From contig NZ_QRBF01000004.1 in assembly GCF_003363265.1 (NCBI RefSeq), positions 332,334 to 396,333 of the forward strand: DNA of 64,000 bases, read 5' to 3'. This stretch comes from Dyella psychrodurans. GTDB taxonomy: Bacteria; Pseudomonadota; Gammaproteobacteria; Xanthomonadales; Rhodanobacteraceae. The notes below the pieces were generated by a model. It searched no databases. It was not told the origin of the DNA and was given only the letters and a program-made list of their open reading frames with translations. The position numbers and the translations under genes were made by a program. Every line of letters begins with the position of its first letter. Positions within the stretch are counted from its first letter, which is position 1. Shown here in pieces: positions 9,342 through 18,750 of the stretch.

Positions 9342-11197
9342 TGGTCGCCACGGACGATTCTGCACGCAGCCTGCTGCGTTTCATCACCTGTGGCAGCGTG
9401 GACGACGGCAAGAGCACGTTGCTTGGCCGGCTTCTTTTCGATGCTGGCATGCTGCCCGACGATCAGGTCGAGGCCCTGCGCCGCGATAGCCGTCGCCAGC
9501 ATCCCGACGGGGACGTGCTGGATTTCTCGCTCTTGACCGACGGCCTGGATGCGGAGCGCCAGCAAGGCATCACCATCGACGTGGCCTATCGCTACTTTCA
9601 CAGTGCGCGGCGCAACTTCATCGTGGCCGATTGCCCGGGCCACGAGCAATATACGCGCAACATGGCTACCGGCGCGTCGCATGCGGATGTGGCTGTGGTG
9701 CTGGTCGATGCACGCAAAGGACTGCTGCCCCAGACACGGCGGCACACCTACATATGCGCCCTGTTGGGGATACACAAAATCATTCTCGCAGTCAACAAGA
9801 TGGATCTGGTCGACTACGCGAAGGAAGTCTATGAGCCCATCAAAGAGGCCTATATCAATCTGGCCAAAGAGCTCGGCATTGCCGCAGTCCATGCGCTACC
9901 GGTCGCCGCGCTGACTGGCGACAATGTTGGAGCGCCTTCCAAGGACATGCCGTGGTACGAAGGCCCGACGCTTCTGGACTTGCTCGAGACCATTCATGTC
10001 GAACCAAGTCAGGCTGTCGATTTTCGTATGCCGGTGCAGTGGGTCAACCGTCCCGACCAGTCGTTTCGTGGTTATGCGGGTACCATCTGTGGCGGCCGCG
10101 TCAAGGTTGGAGCATCGATCGTGGTGCAACCCGGTGCGCATCGTGCACACATTGCGCGCATCGTGACGGCGGACGGCGATTTGCCGGAGGCTCATGCTGG
10201 TCAAGCCGTGACACTGACCCTGGATCGTGAAGTCGACGTCAGTCGCGGCGATGTCATTGCAGACGCGGGGCGTCCTGCGCCCGAGGCTGATCAATTTGCC
10301 GTGCACCTGTTATGGATGGGCGACGAGCCGCTGCTACCCAATCGTGGCTACTGGTTGAAAATCGGTGCAAAGACGGTCAATGCACGCGTTACGTCGATCA
10401 AGCATAAGATCGATGTCAATACCCAGGCCCAGTTGGCAGCACACCGCCTGCAATTGAACGAGGTCGGCTATTGCAACATCGATCTGGATCATCCGATTGC
10501 GTTCGAAGCTTATGCGGATAACCACGCACTGGGCGGGTTCATCCTGATCGATAGGCAAAATCATGCCACCGTCGCATGCGGCGTCCTCGATTTTGATCTC
10601 CACCGGGCGACCAATGTGCATTGGCAGCACCTGGATGTGGACAAGGAGGTGCGGGCGCGCAGCAAGGGGCAGCATCCGAAGTGCCTGTGGTTTACGGGTT
10701 TGTCTGGTGCAGGCAAGTCGACGGTCGCCAATTTGCTTGAGCGTCGCCTAAGCAGGCTTGGCTACCACACATATCTGCTCGACGGCGACAATCTCCGGCA
10801 TGGTTTAAATCGCGATCTGGGGTTCACGGCCGAAGCACGCGTCGAGAACGTGCGACGCGTGGCCGAGGTGGCTCACCTGATGGTCGATGCAGGGCTGATC
10901 GTATTGGTGTGCGTCATTTCACCTTTCCATAGCGAGCGTGATTTCGCCCGCAATCTGTTCGTCGAAGGTGAATTCGCTGAAGTGTACGTCGATACGCCTC
11001 TGGAAGAGTGCGAGCGCCGTGACCCGAAGGGTTTGTATCGCAAGGCGCGAGCGGGTGAGATCAGTAACTTCACGGGTATCGATTCGCCGTATGAAGCACC
11101 CGTGTCGCCTGAAGTGCATTTGCATCCAGGCGAAAGTTCGCTGGAGACGATGGTCGAAGAACTGGTATCGCATGTATTCCCTCATGCGGATCGCTGA
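9341..11197 (+). CDS. cysNC: bifunctional sulfate adenylyltransferase subunit 1/adenylylsulfate kinase
   Basis: 618 residues. The first ~430 are CysN, an EF-Tu-like GTPase with GSVDDGKST (18-26), DCPGHEQ (~97) and NKMD (152-155), followed by beta-barrel domains. From about 445 an APS kinase (CysC) follows, with the P-loop GLSGAGKST and the [10 protein letters not shown] motif. The fused form yields PAPS directly and is usual in Xanthomonadales and rhizobia. It is translationally coupled to cysD. PAPS may feed cysteine synthesis or sulfation; no sulfotransferase is visible in the window. Confidence 0.96.
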   Translation: MVATDDSARSLLRFITCGSVDDGKSTLLGRLLFDAGMLPDDQVEALRRDSRRQHPDGDVLDFSLLTDGLDAERQQGITIDVAYRYFHSARRNFIVADCPGHEQYTRNMATGASHADVAVVLVDARKGLLPQTRRHTYICALLGIHKIILAVNKMDLVDYAKEVYEPIKEAYINLAKELGIAAVHALPVAALTGDNVGAPSKDMPWYEGPTLLDLLETIHVEPSQAVDFRMPVQWVNRPDQSFRGYAGTICGGRVKVGASIVVQPGAHRAHIARIVTADGDLPEAHAGQAVTLTLDREVDVSRGDVIADAGRPAPEADQFAVHLLWMGDEPLLPNRGYWLKIGAKTVNARVTSIKHKIDVNTQAQLAAHRLQLNEVGYCNIDLDHPIAFEAYADNHALGGFILIDRQNHATVACGVLDFDLHRATNVHWQHLDVDKEVRARSKGQHPKCLWFTGLSGAGKSTVANLLERRLSRLGYHTYLLDGDNLRHGLNRDLGFTAEARVENVRRVAEVAHLMVDAGLIVLVCVISPFHSERDFARNLFVEGEFAEVYVDTPLEECERRDPKGLYRKARAGEISNFTGIDSPYEAPVSPEVHLHPGESSLETMVEELVSHVFPHADR

Positions 11198-11291
11198 TTG
11201 CTGCAACCTACATGCGCCTTGGATATGGATCATGCCGCGTGGCGCCTTGACGTGAACCTATTCACTTTGGCGCGGGTGTTTCCTCAGGATT

Positions 11292-12476
11292 ATGCAAGCG
11301 GAGTCGAATTTGGAGCCACATCAGCCACCGTTTCTCGTGTTTGGCGCGCCGCAGATCGACGAAGCGGAGATTGCAGAGGTCGTGGCCTGCTTGCGTTCGG
11401 GCTGGTTGGGGACGGGGCCGCGTGTTGCTCAATTTGAACGAGACTTTGCGCACTTCCGCGGAATACCCGCCGCGCAGGTTGCGGCAGTCAATTCATGCAC
11501 GGCCGCCTTGCATGTAAGCATGCTGGCAGCCGAGATCGAGCCGGGCTCGGAAGTGATTACCACGCCATTGACGTTCTGCGCCACGGTCAACGCCATCCTT
11601 CATGCAGGGCTGACGCCGGTGCTGGCCGATGTCGATCCTTCGACCCAGAACATCGACCCCGATGCGATCGAGGCTGCCATCACGCCTCGCACGCGCGCAA
11701 TTCTTCCTGTGCACTTTGCCGGTCGTCCATGCGAGATGGATCGCATCATGGCTATTGCACGCAAGCACAATCTTGTCGTGATTGAAGATTGCGCTCACGC
11801 GGTAGAGGCCGAGTATCGCGGGCAGCCGCTAGGTACGTTCGGCGACTTCGGCTGCTTCAGTTTCTACGTAACCAAGAATGTAACGACGGGCGAAGGCGGC
11901 ATGATTCTCGGCCGTAGCGAAGAGCAGCTGGCGACAGCGCGCATTTTGGCCTTGCATGGCATGAGCCAGGATGCCTGGCATCGGTTTGGCGACAAAGGCT
12001 ACAAGCACTACCAGGTCGTGGAGTGCGGCTTTAAGTACAACATGATGGACGTGCAGGCGGCGATAGGCTTGCATCAGCTGGCGCGTGTCGAAGAAAGCTG
12101 GCGTCGTCGCGTGGAGATCTGGCAGCGTTACGATCATGCGTTTGCGTCGTTACCGATCCGGTTGCCGGCACCTGCCGACGCGGAGACGCGACACGGACGG
12201 CATTTGTACACCTTGATGATCGATTCGCAACGTTGCGGCATCACGCGCGACGACTTTCTCGAACACATGAACCACGCGCGGATCGGAACCGGCGTGCATT
12301 ACCTCTCCATTCCGGAGCACCCGTATTACCAGCGGCGCTTTGGCTGGACCCCGGAGCAGTGGCCTCACGCTATGAAGATTGGAAGCGAAACCGTCAGCCT
12401 TCCGCTTTCGCCTGCGATGTCCGACGGTGACGTCCAGCGGGTGATAGAGGCGGTGCATGCGATTATCGCCAACTGA
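11292..12476 (+). CDS. DegT/DnrJ/EryC1-family sugar aminotransferase
   Basis: 394 residues. It is a PLP-dependent fold-type I enzyme: the Schiff-base lysine lies in FSFYVTKNVTTGEGG, with VIEDCAHAVEA as the pyridine-nitrogen aspartate region and NSCTAALH as the phosphate site. Such enzymes transaminate nucleotide-linked ketosugars for LPS or O-antigen sugars. It follows cysNC after 94 bases on the same strand and ends at a strong bidirectional terminator shared with etfA. The sugar substrate cannot be told; it resembles the ArnB/WecE group broadly. Confidence 0.85.
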   Translation: MQAESNLEPHQPPFLVFGAPQIDEAEIAEVVACLRSGWLGTGPRVAQFERDFAHFRGIPAAQVAAVNSCTAALHVSMLAAEIEPGSEVITTPLTFCATVNAILHAGLTPVLADVDPSTQNIDPDAIEAAITPRTRAILPVHFAGRPCEMDRIMAIARKHNLVVIEDCAHAVEAEYRGQPLGTFGDFGCFSFYVTKNVTTGEGGMILGRSEEQLATARILALHGMSQDAWHRFGDKGYKHYQVVECGFKYNMMDVQAAIGLHQLARVEESWRRRVEIWQRYDHAFASLPIRLPAPADAETRHGRHLYTLMIDSQRCGITRDDFLEHMNHARIGTGVHYLSIPEHPYYQRRFGWTPEQWPHAMKIGSETVSLPLSPAMSDGDVQRVIEAVHAIIAN

Positions 12477-12489
12477 ATGCGCTCGCCAT

Positions 12490-12520
12490 AAAAAAGGCGG
12501 CACCCGGGTGCCGCCTTTTT
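12490..12520. terminator. bidirectional intrinsic terminator
   Basis: A-rich tract, then the arms GGCGGCACCC and GGGTGCCGCC (perfect complements), then TTTTT. It lies between the convergent aminotransferase gene and etfA and can stop transcription from both sides. Confidence 0.9.
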
Positions 12521-12544
12521 CTCGTCCGCGTCGGTGGAACTGGT

Positions 12545-13489
12545 TCAGCCGATCGCTTGCTCCAACTCTGGAATCAATTTGAACAGGTCGCCCACCAGCC
12601 CGAAGTCCGCCACTTCGAAGATCGGCGCTTCGCCGTCCTTGTTGATGGCAACGATGGTGCCCGCGTCCTTGATGCCGGTCAGATGCTGGATCGCACCGGA
12701 GATACCGATGGCCATGTACAGCTCCGGCGCGATGATCTTGCCGGTCTGGCCCACTTGCATCTCGTTCGGCACGTAGCCTGCGTCCACCGCGGCACGCGAT
12801 GCGCCGACGGCTGCGCCGATCTTGTCGGCGAACTTGTAGATGATCTCGAAGTTTTCCTTCGAACCCACACCACGGCCGCCCGAAACGACCTTGCTCGCGC
12901 TTTGCAGGTCCGGACGATCGCTCTTGCCTTGCTTGAGTTCGACGAAGCGGGTGTGCGAGGGCAGGGCCACATCCAGGCTCAGTGCCTCGATGGGTGCGCT
13001 GTTGGCGCTTGCGGCCGCTGCAGGCCAGGAGGCCGTGCGGATGGTGGCCACGACCGCGTGCGCGGCATCGGCTTCCACGGTGATGATCGCATTGCCTGCG
13101 TAGATGGGGCGCTTGAACGTGTGGCTGCCTTCCACGCTCATCACGTCGCTGACCTGCGCGACGCCAAGCAGGGCGGCGACGCGCGGTGCGACGTCCTTGC
13201 CGAACGTGGTGGAAGGTGCGAACACGTGGCTGTAGCCGGCGGCGGCCTTGGCGATCTGCGGTGCCAGCACGGCGGCTAGCGGATGGGCGTTCTCGGCGCG
13301 CGCAATGGTAAGAACGCGGCTCACGCCCTCGATCTGCGCTGCGCTGGCCGCAACGGCGTCCACGTTGTCGGCGAGCACCAGCACGTCGATGGCTTCGGGC
13401 TTCACCGCGGCGGCCGCGCTCACGGCGCGTGCGGTGGCGGAATTAAGCTTGCCGTCCAGATGTTCGGCGATAACCAGGATCTTGCTCAT
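12545..13489 (-). CDS. etfA: electron transfer flavoprotein alpha subunit
   Basis: 314 residues. The C-terminal FAD domain carries [32 protein letters not shown] and [13 protein letters not shown], which are standard EtfA signatures. It forms the EtfAB heterodimer that takes electrons from acyl-CoA and other dehydrogenases and passes them to ETF-ubiquinone oxidoreductase, encoded at 19.7-21.3 kb. The start has AGGAGA about six bases upstream and lies 26 bases after etfB. In Xanthomonas etfA marks one edge of the variable LPS locus, which fits the glycan genes to the left. Confidence 0.96.
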   Translation of the reverse strand: MSKILVIAEHLDGKLNSATARAVSAAAAVKPEAIDVLVLADNVDAVAASAAQIEGVSRVLTIARAENAHPLAAVLAPQIAKAAAGYSHVFAPSTTFGKDVAPRVAALLGVAQVSDVMSVEGSHTFKRPIYAGNAIITVEADAAHAVVATIRTASWPAAAASANSAPIEALSLDVALPSHTRFVELKQGKSDRPDLQSASKVVSGGRGVGSKENFEIIYKFADKIGAAVGASRAAVDAGYVPNEMQVGQTGKIIAPELYMAIGISGAIQHLTGIKDAGTIVAINKDGEAPIFEVADFGLVGDLFKLIPELEQAIG

Positions 13490-13515
13490 GGGTGTCTCCT
13501 TGTCCGGGCGGCTGC

Positions 13516-14262
13516 TTAGAGCAGGCCTTTCTGCTTGAGTACGGCTACCAGTTCGGCCGCGTCTTTCACCATCACGCCCTTGCTGCGCTTGGCGGGTGCG
13601 GCGTAATGGGTGGTCTTGAGCTGGTCGTGCGCGTCGACGCCCAGCGTAGCGAATTCGATGGTGTCGATCGGCTTGGACTTGGCTTTCATGATGTCAGGCA
13701 GCTTGATGAAGCGCGGCTCGTTGAGGCGCAGGTCGGTGGTGATCACGGCCGGCAGTTCGGCTTCGATCGTTTCCAGGCCCGCGTCGACTTCGCGCGTCAC
13801 GGTAGCCTTGCCGTTGGCGATCTCGACCTTGCTCGCGAACGTCGCTTGTGGGCGATCCCACAGCGCGGCGAGCATCTGACCGGTCTGGTTGGCGTCGTCG
13901 TCGATCGCCTGCTTGCCGAGAATCACCAGGCCCGGCTGTTCCTTCTCGACCAGCTTCTGCAGCACGCGCGCCGCGGTGAGCGGCTGCACGGCGTCGGCGG
14001 TGACGACATGGATGGCGCGGTTCGCGCCCATCGCCAGGCCGTTGCGCAGATGCGCGGTGAGATCGGCCGGGCCGATGCCCACGACCACGACTTCTTCCGC
14101 CACGCTTTTTTCGCGCAGGCGCAGCGCCTCTTCCAGCGCGATGTCGTCAAAGGGGTTTGCCGAGAGCTTCACGCCGTCGGTCACCACGCCGGTGCCGTCG
14201 GGTTTGACCTGGATGCGGACGTTGTAGTCCACCACGCGCTTGTAGCCGACCAGAATCTTCAT
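13516..14262 (-). CDS. etfB: electron transfer flavoprotein beta subunit
   Basis: 248 residues, the usual EtfB length. The N terminus MKILVGYKRVVDYNVRI and the segments LGKQAIDDDANQTGQM and ITTDLRLNEPRFIKLPDIM are characteristic. It is the AMP-binding partner of EtfA. AAGGA lies seven bases before the ATG. It is the first gene of the etfBA operon. Confidence 0.96.
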   Translation of the reverse strand: MKILVGYKRVVDYNVRIQVKPDGTGVVTDGVKLSANPFDDIALEEALRLREKSVAEEVVVVGIGPADLTAHLRNGLAMGANRAIHVVTADAVQPLTAARVLQKLVEKEQPGLVILGKQAIDDDANQTGQMLAALWDRPQATFASKVEIANGKATVTREVDAGLETIEAELPAVITTDLRLNEPRFIKLPDIMKAKSKPIDTIEFATLGVDAHDQLKTTHYAAPAKRSKGVMVKDAAELVAVLKQKGLL

Positions 14263-14318
14263 CTGCGTTTCCTTCTACCGGACGCCCGTAGGCGTATGGA
14301 ATTGCCATGCAAACGCCT

Positions 14319-14358
14319 ATTGTAACCGGATTCGCACAACCATGCGCCGGCGCATGGT
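14319..14358 (-). promoter_or_regulatory. candidate etfBA promoter with a 20-bp palindrome
   Basis: On the minus strand TACAAT (14319-14324) is a good -10, about 55 bases before the etfB ATG. The -35 area is poor but is covered by a perfect 20-bp palindrome, ACCATGCGCC/GGCGCATGGT (14339-14358). That suggests a regulator site, or alternatively a hairpin. No other gene lies in this gap. Confidence 0.4.
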
Positions 14359-14414
14359 GGGGATGGGCGGTTGCGCTGGCTCTAGAAAAGAGAGCGGAAC
14401 GGCCGTCGCAGCGG

Positions 14415-16505
14415 TCATGGGGACGATGAATGGCTTCGGCGTGCGTAGGGGTAACGACCCGTCGGCTGCTTGGTGTTGGACGCGTCGCTGAGCGTGGCGG
14501 TATCGCTGGTGGAATAACCGGCCGCTCTGGCGCTCAGCTCGATGATGCGCTCGATGGCATGCGCCAAGGTGCCGTCGACCTGCCCGGACTCTTCCTCGAA
14601 CTCCCAGATGCCCAGATGCGCGTCCAGGATGGGGCGCAACGCGTCAAGGCGCGCCCAGAACATGCTTCCGGCAATGAATTGATCGTCTTTCAGAGACGGA
14701 GGGGCAATGCCAAGGCGCGTGGTCAGGTAGTGCACATTCGCTTCATTCGCACCCCAATAGTAATCAAGCGGCTGCAGATGTCCTTCCGCGGCAGCCAATC
14801 CAAGGCGCGGCGTTGTGCGAAATGCTTCGAGGATAGGGGCGGCCCGCTCGGGCGACACCAGCTTGTCGACCAGCTCCTTCCGCCAGCGCTCGCCATCCTG
14901 GCGATGGGTGGATCGCTTGGTATGGAGTTTCAGCACGATATCCGCGCCTTCATCCAGCAAGAGGCTGGCCACCTGCAGGAAAGGCAGAATATCCCTCCCG
15001 CGGTTTTCGAAGACGTTGATTTCCGCTTGCAGGTCGAGACGCGCGATCTGCTCGCGCAAAGCCTTCTCGCGGTCGGGTGCCGTGGTGAAGATGATTCGCC
15101 AATCGACGCCGCTTTCGCGCAAGGCCGCCACGATTTCGTCTACCACGTCGACATACCACGCATGGATGACGGCGCAAGGGCGCGTGGTCTTGGTGGGAAG
15201 CGTATGCGTCACGGCCTGCAGTGCCGTCCGCGTGGCCTCCAGCCAGGCAAAGCCGAGGCGGGTATCAGGTTCAAGCACCGCGCCCTCGGCCCATTCGTTC
15301 CAGGCATTGATGAACACCATGGGTGACGACGGCCTGCGTCGCTTGGCGCTGTCGAGGGCTTGTTGAAGCCAGTCGCGATAACCGCGCGGTGAGGCGTGCG
15401 CGAACACGCGGCCATTGCCGCTGCGGCGCGGCTCGTTGTCCCAACCCGGATTCACGCACGGAAACAGCGTGTAAGCCGGGTCGGGTTGCGTGCCGACTTC
15501 GCGAGCGAGTTCACGCCAGTCATAGACATCGCCACTGAAAGCAGGATTCAGCAACGACTGACGATCGGTGATCGGTTCGAGCGTGGTGTTGTTCGGTGGA
15601 AACGCCACCGCGGCGTCGAATCCGATATGGCCGGGATCGACACGATCGAAGCTCTGCACATAGGCAAGATAGATCTCGCCAATGCCGTGCTCGCTGCACC
15701 ATTTGCGCCAACGTTGCGCGGTTGCTTTCGGCTCCGGCAGCAGGCCGGGGCGATAGACCAGTAGCAATGGTTTGCCGTCGACCCGAAGATAACGCGGGTC
15801 GCGGAGGTAGTTGGCGACATGCGCAATGAAAGCCAGGTCGTCCTCGGCACTGTGTTGCTGCCCGATCAGAATCTGGTCTGCCCGGCCATCCCATCGCCGC
15901 GACCAGTTCTCGTTGGCCCAGCACAGGCACAGTGGAAGATCTAGCGACGTATCGCGCAGCCATAGCTGCAACGGCGATTCGAGCAGCGTCTTGCCGCCGA
16001 ACCAGTAGAAGTAACTGCAGAACGCACCGATGCCGTACTCGCGTGCCAATTGCATTTGCCGCCGCATGACGTCAGGCAGCCGCAGGTCATAGAACCCAAG
16101 CTCGGCGGGCAGTCGAGGTTGTATGTGCCCTTCAAATTGCGGCAGCGCGCGAGTCACGTTATGCCATTCGGTAAAACCTTCACCCCACCACGCATCGTTC
16201 TCGGGGATCGGGTGGAACTGGGGTAGGTAAAAAGCGATCAGCGTTGCAGGGAGCGGTTCGCGCAGCGCACCGGCCTGCCAGGCGCGGTAACCGATGGCTT
16301 GGCCTGAGGCAATGACACGGGGGCGGTGTTCGCGGTGCGACCCGGTGGCCAGTTGGCCACGCGGGCCGGAAGGTACGAGGTCGTAGTATTTGTCGAGAAA
16401 GCGTTGGCGCAGACGATCACGTGTCGCTGCCGGCAGCGGCATCAGGCGAAAGCCTGTGCGCAGGACGTGGAAAGCGGCAGTCTTGGCGAAGGTGGGCAAG
16501 GGCAT
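14415..16505 (-). CDS. WbsX-type glycan protein with RgpF-like C-terminal domain
   Basis: 696 residues. From about residue 80 a WbsX domain (glycosyltransferase WbsX/GHL family) is recognised by AFYLPQFHPIPENDAWWG, FTEWHNVTRA and FCSYFYWFGGKTLL, plus WANENWSRRWDG. From about residue 455 a rhamnan-synthesis-protein-F-like domain follows (HAWYVDVVDEIVAAL, ENRGRDILPFL, LKLHTKRSTHR). Such fusions act in O-antigen and rhamnan-type polysaccharide assembly in the cytosol. It follows the two-domain glycosyltransferase gene after 45 bases and is probably in its operon. Exact reaction unknown. Confidence 0.75.
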   Translation of the reverse strand: MPLPTFAKTAAFHVLRTGFRLMPLPAATRDRLRQRFLDKYYDLVPSGPRGQLATGSHREHRPRVIASGQAIGYRAWQAGALREPLPATLIAFYLPQFHPIPENDAWWGEGFTEWHNVTRALPQFEGHIQPRLPAELGFYDLRLPDVMRRQMQLAREYGIGAFCSYFYWFGGKTLLESPLQLWLRDTSLDLPLCLCWANENWSRRWDGRADQILIGQQHSAEDDLAFIAHVANYLRDPRYLRVDGKPLLLVYRPGLLPEPKATAQRWRKWCSEHGIGEIYLAYVQSFDRVDPGHIGFDAAVAFPPNNTTLEPITDRQSLLNPAFSGDVYDWRELAREVGTQPDPAYTLFPCVNPGWDNEPRRSGNGRVFAHASPRGYRDWLQQALDSAKRRRPSSPMVFINAWNEWAEGAVLEPDTRLGFAWLEATRTALQAVTHTLPTKTTRPCAVIHAWYVDVVDEIVAALRESGVDWRIIFTTAPDREKALREQIARLDLQAEINVFENRGRDILPFLQVASLLLDEGADIVLKLHTKRSTHRQDGERWRKELVDKLVSPERAAPILEAFRTTPRLGLAAAEGHLQPLDYYWGANEANVHYLTTRLGIAPPSLKDDQFIAGSMFWARLDALRPILDAHLGIWEFEEESGQVDGTLAHAIERIIELSARAAGYSTSDTATLSDASNTKQPTGRYPYARRSHSSSP

Positions 16506-16550
16506 GCGCGAATCGTAACGGGATCGTGGGGCGGGTGTCTGACGGGCGAT

Positions 16551-18647
16551 TCAGCCCATGACCTTCCGTAGCGTTTCGCGGGCGGCGGCCGGCGAGAAAT
16601 GCCGGTGCACGTTCTCCAGCCCCGCATCGGAGAGGCGAATCCAAAGGTTTTCGTCGGCACGAAGGCGCTGCACTGCCTGGACCGTTTCATCCGGCGTATT
16701 GGCCAGCAGGACATCTCGACCATCCTGCAATTGCATGCCTTCGATGGCGATGTCGGTGGCGATCACGGGTAATCCGTGGCTCATCGCCATGTTGATCTTG
16801 CCCTTGACGCCAGCGCCAAAACGTAACGGAGCCAACGATGCGAGGCAACTGTCGAGCCAGGGTGAAAGATCCCGCACGCGACCGTGCAGTTCCAGGCCGG
16901 GACGTTGCAGTGCCTTACGCACGGTGTCGGGCAGGTCGCCAAGCACGTGCACGCGTACATCGGGCATGGCGGTACGCAGCATCGGCAGCAATGTGTCGGC
17001 GATCCACTGGATAGCGTCGGCATTTGGCGGATGTCCGTAGCCGCCTATGAAAACCAGATCGTTTCGCCCCGTATAGGCGCGGCCTCGGCCGTACACGTCG
17101 TGAATATTGCTAAGCAATTCCACGTGCGCTTGCGGCAAAAGCCGGTGCAGAAGTTCCTTTTCCTGAGGACTCACGACGAAACTTGTGTCGCACTGTTTGA
17201 TCAGCGCCAGCTCGCTGCGCCGCGACGTTTCGGCTTGCCGTCGCAGCGAGGTATTGCGATCCAGGTCGGCGGCGCGTTGCTCGCGTACGAAATGCAGATC
17301 GACGGTGTCGAGTATCAGTTTTGCCTGTGGAGCGTAACGTCGCACCGCGTGCACGTATTGGCCGGCAACTGTATGGCGGCACAGCACCACCGCATGCAGC
17401 ATCAAGCCGTTCTGGTCTAGCCATTTGGGCAAGTTGTCGATTTCAGGGCGGCAAAGTACCTGCACGCCCAACGCACCCAGTGCAGAGATGGATGCATCGT
17501 CGGCGTAACCGTCGTCGGGCGCGAAACTGAGTCGCCAGCCTTCCTGATGGAGAATGCGCAGCATTGCGAACAGGCGTAGCGATCCGGAGTCGCGTGACGG
17601 ATCGGGCGTCATGGCATCGACGACGAGGATATGGCCGCGTGCATGACGTTGCCACAATTGCTGCAAGGGAGTTCCAGGTGCCGGCTGGTGCTGCAGCTGG
17701 TCGCGCCACTTCGCGACGAAGGCGGAGCGATTGATTGTCTGGTATTGCTTCATGCCGCTGTTCAGATCGGTTCCGGCGCTGATGCCTTCGCAATGAACGA
17801 CCACGCTGTTGGGTTCGTAGAAGACCGATAGCCCTGCGCGGCGCACGGCGAAGGCAAGATCCGTATCTTCGTAGTAAGCGGGGGCATAACGCTGGTCGAA
17901 GCCGCCGACTTCGAAAAAGCATTCGCGACGAATCATGATCGCGGCACCCGAAAGATAGTCGGTGCGACGGCGATAGCGATAGGCCGATGCGTTGCGGGAC
18001 TCGAAACGCCCCACGTTCCACGCACTGCCGTCGTTGAAAACCCATCCGCCCGCTTCCTGCAGGCGTCCGTCAGGGTAGACCAGACGACTTCCGGCGATGC
18101 CGCAGTCGGGCTCTTCCGCAAAGCAGCGCATCAGGGTGTCCAGCCACCCATCGGTGACCTGCGTGTCGTTGTTGAGAAACACCAGGTAATCGCCGCGCGC
18201 CATCTGCGCGCCGGCATTGCAGCTGCCGACGAATCCGAGGTTGCGCTCGTTGACGACGAGGCGCAGTCCGTCGATGGATGCCAACGCCGACGCCGTGGCA
18301 TCCGGCGACGCATCATCCACCACGATGACCTCGGCGCTCGTGCTTCCCATGTGCAATGTGAGAGAGCGCAGGCACGTCACGGTGTACGCGAGCTTGCCAT
18401 GCACGGGAATGATGATCGAGATACGCGGTAGCGCGTGCTCGCTGAAGGCGATGCCGTCGGTCTGCGCATCGAGAGGCAGCAACTGCAGCTCGCTGTCCTG
18501 CGCCGGGCGACGCCCGAACTCCTGCGCAATGCGCGTCAGCGTTCCGCGCATGCCGCGTTGGGCGATACTGCCAATGATACGGCCCCACACGTAGTACAGG
18601 CGTTTATATCGCCATTGCAGAGACGTGCTCAGAGGAGGAATCCTCAT
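16551..18647 (-). CDS. two-domain glycosyltransferase (GT2 + GT4/GT1)
   Basis: About 698 residues. The N-terminal GT2 domain has ISIIIPVHGKLAYT, VVDDASPDAT and FLNNDTQV, with the late SVVVHCEGISAGTD region. The C-terminal half is a GT-B type transferase (LILDTVDLHFVREQR; FIGGYGHPPNADA; RFGAGVKGKINMAMSHGLPV). The two activities may add two successive residues to a surface glycan. The start is uncertain: I used the ATG at 18645-18647 (MRIPPLSTSLQW); the frame is open to 18704 and no strong ribosome site favours either. The WbsX gene lies directly downstream. Confidence 0.8.
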   Translation of the reverse strand: MRIPPLSTSLQWRYKRLYYVWGRIIGSIAQRGMRGTLTRIAQEFGRRPAQDSELQLLPLDAQTDGIAFSEHALPRISIIIPVHGKLAYTVTCLRSLTLHMGSTSAEVIVVDDASPDATASALASIDGLRLVVNERNLGFVGSCNAGAQMARGDYLVFLNNDTQVTDGWLDTLMRCFAEEPDCGIAGSRLVYPDGRLQEAGGWVFNDGSAWNVGRFESRNASAYRYRRRTDYLSGAAIMIRRECFFEVGGFDQRYAPAYYEDTDLAFAVRRAGLSVFYEPNSVVVHCEGISAGTDLNSGMKQYQTINRSAFVAKWRDQLQHQPAPGTPLQQLWQRHARGHILVVDAMTPDPSRDSGSLRLFAMLRILHQEGWRLSFAPDDGYADDASISALGALGVQVLCRPEIDNLPKWLDQNGLMLHAVVLCRHTVAGQYVHAVRRYAPQAKLILDTVDLHFVREQRAADLDRNTSLRRQAETSRRSELALIKQCDTSFVVSPQEKELLHRLLPQAHVELLSNIHDVYGRGRAYTGRNDLVFIGGYGHPPNADAIQWIADTLLPMLRTAMPDVRVHVLGDLPDTVRKALQRPGLELHGRVRDLSPWLDSCLASLAPLRFGAGVKGKINMAMSHGLPVIATDIAIEGMQLQDGRDVLLANTPDETVQAVQRLRADENLWIRLSDAGLENVHRHFSPAAARETLRKVMG

Positions 18648-18750
18648 CCTGATATTGACAGTTCGATTATCCACTATCGTCCGCGATCCGACGAGCCAAG
18701 GCATTCCATCCGGTCAGGATTCAGGCGGGTCGGCAGCACACGTCGCGCAA

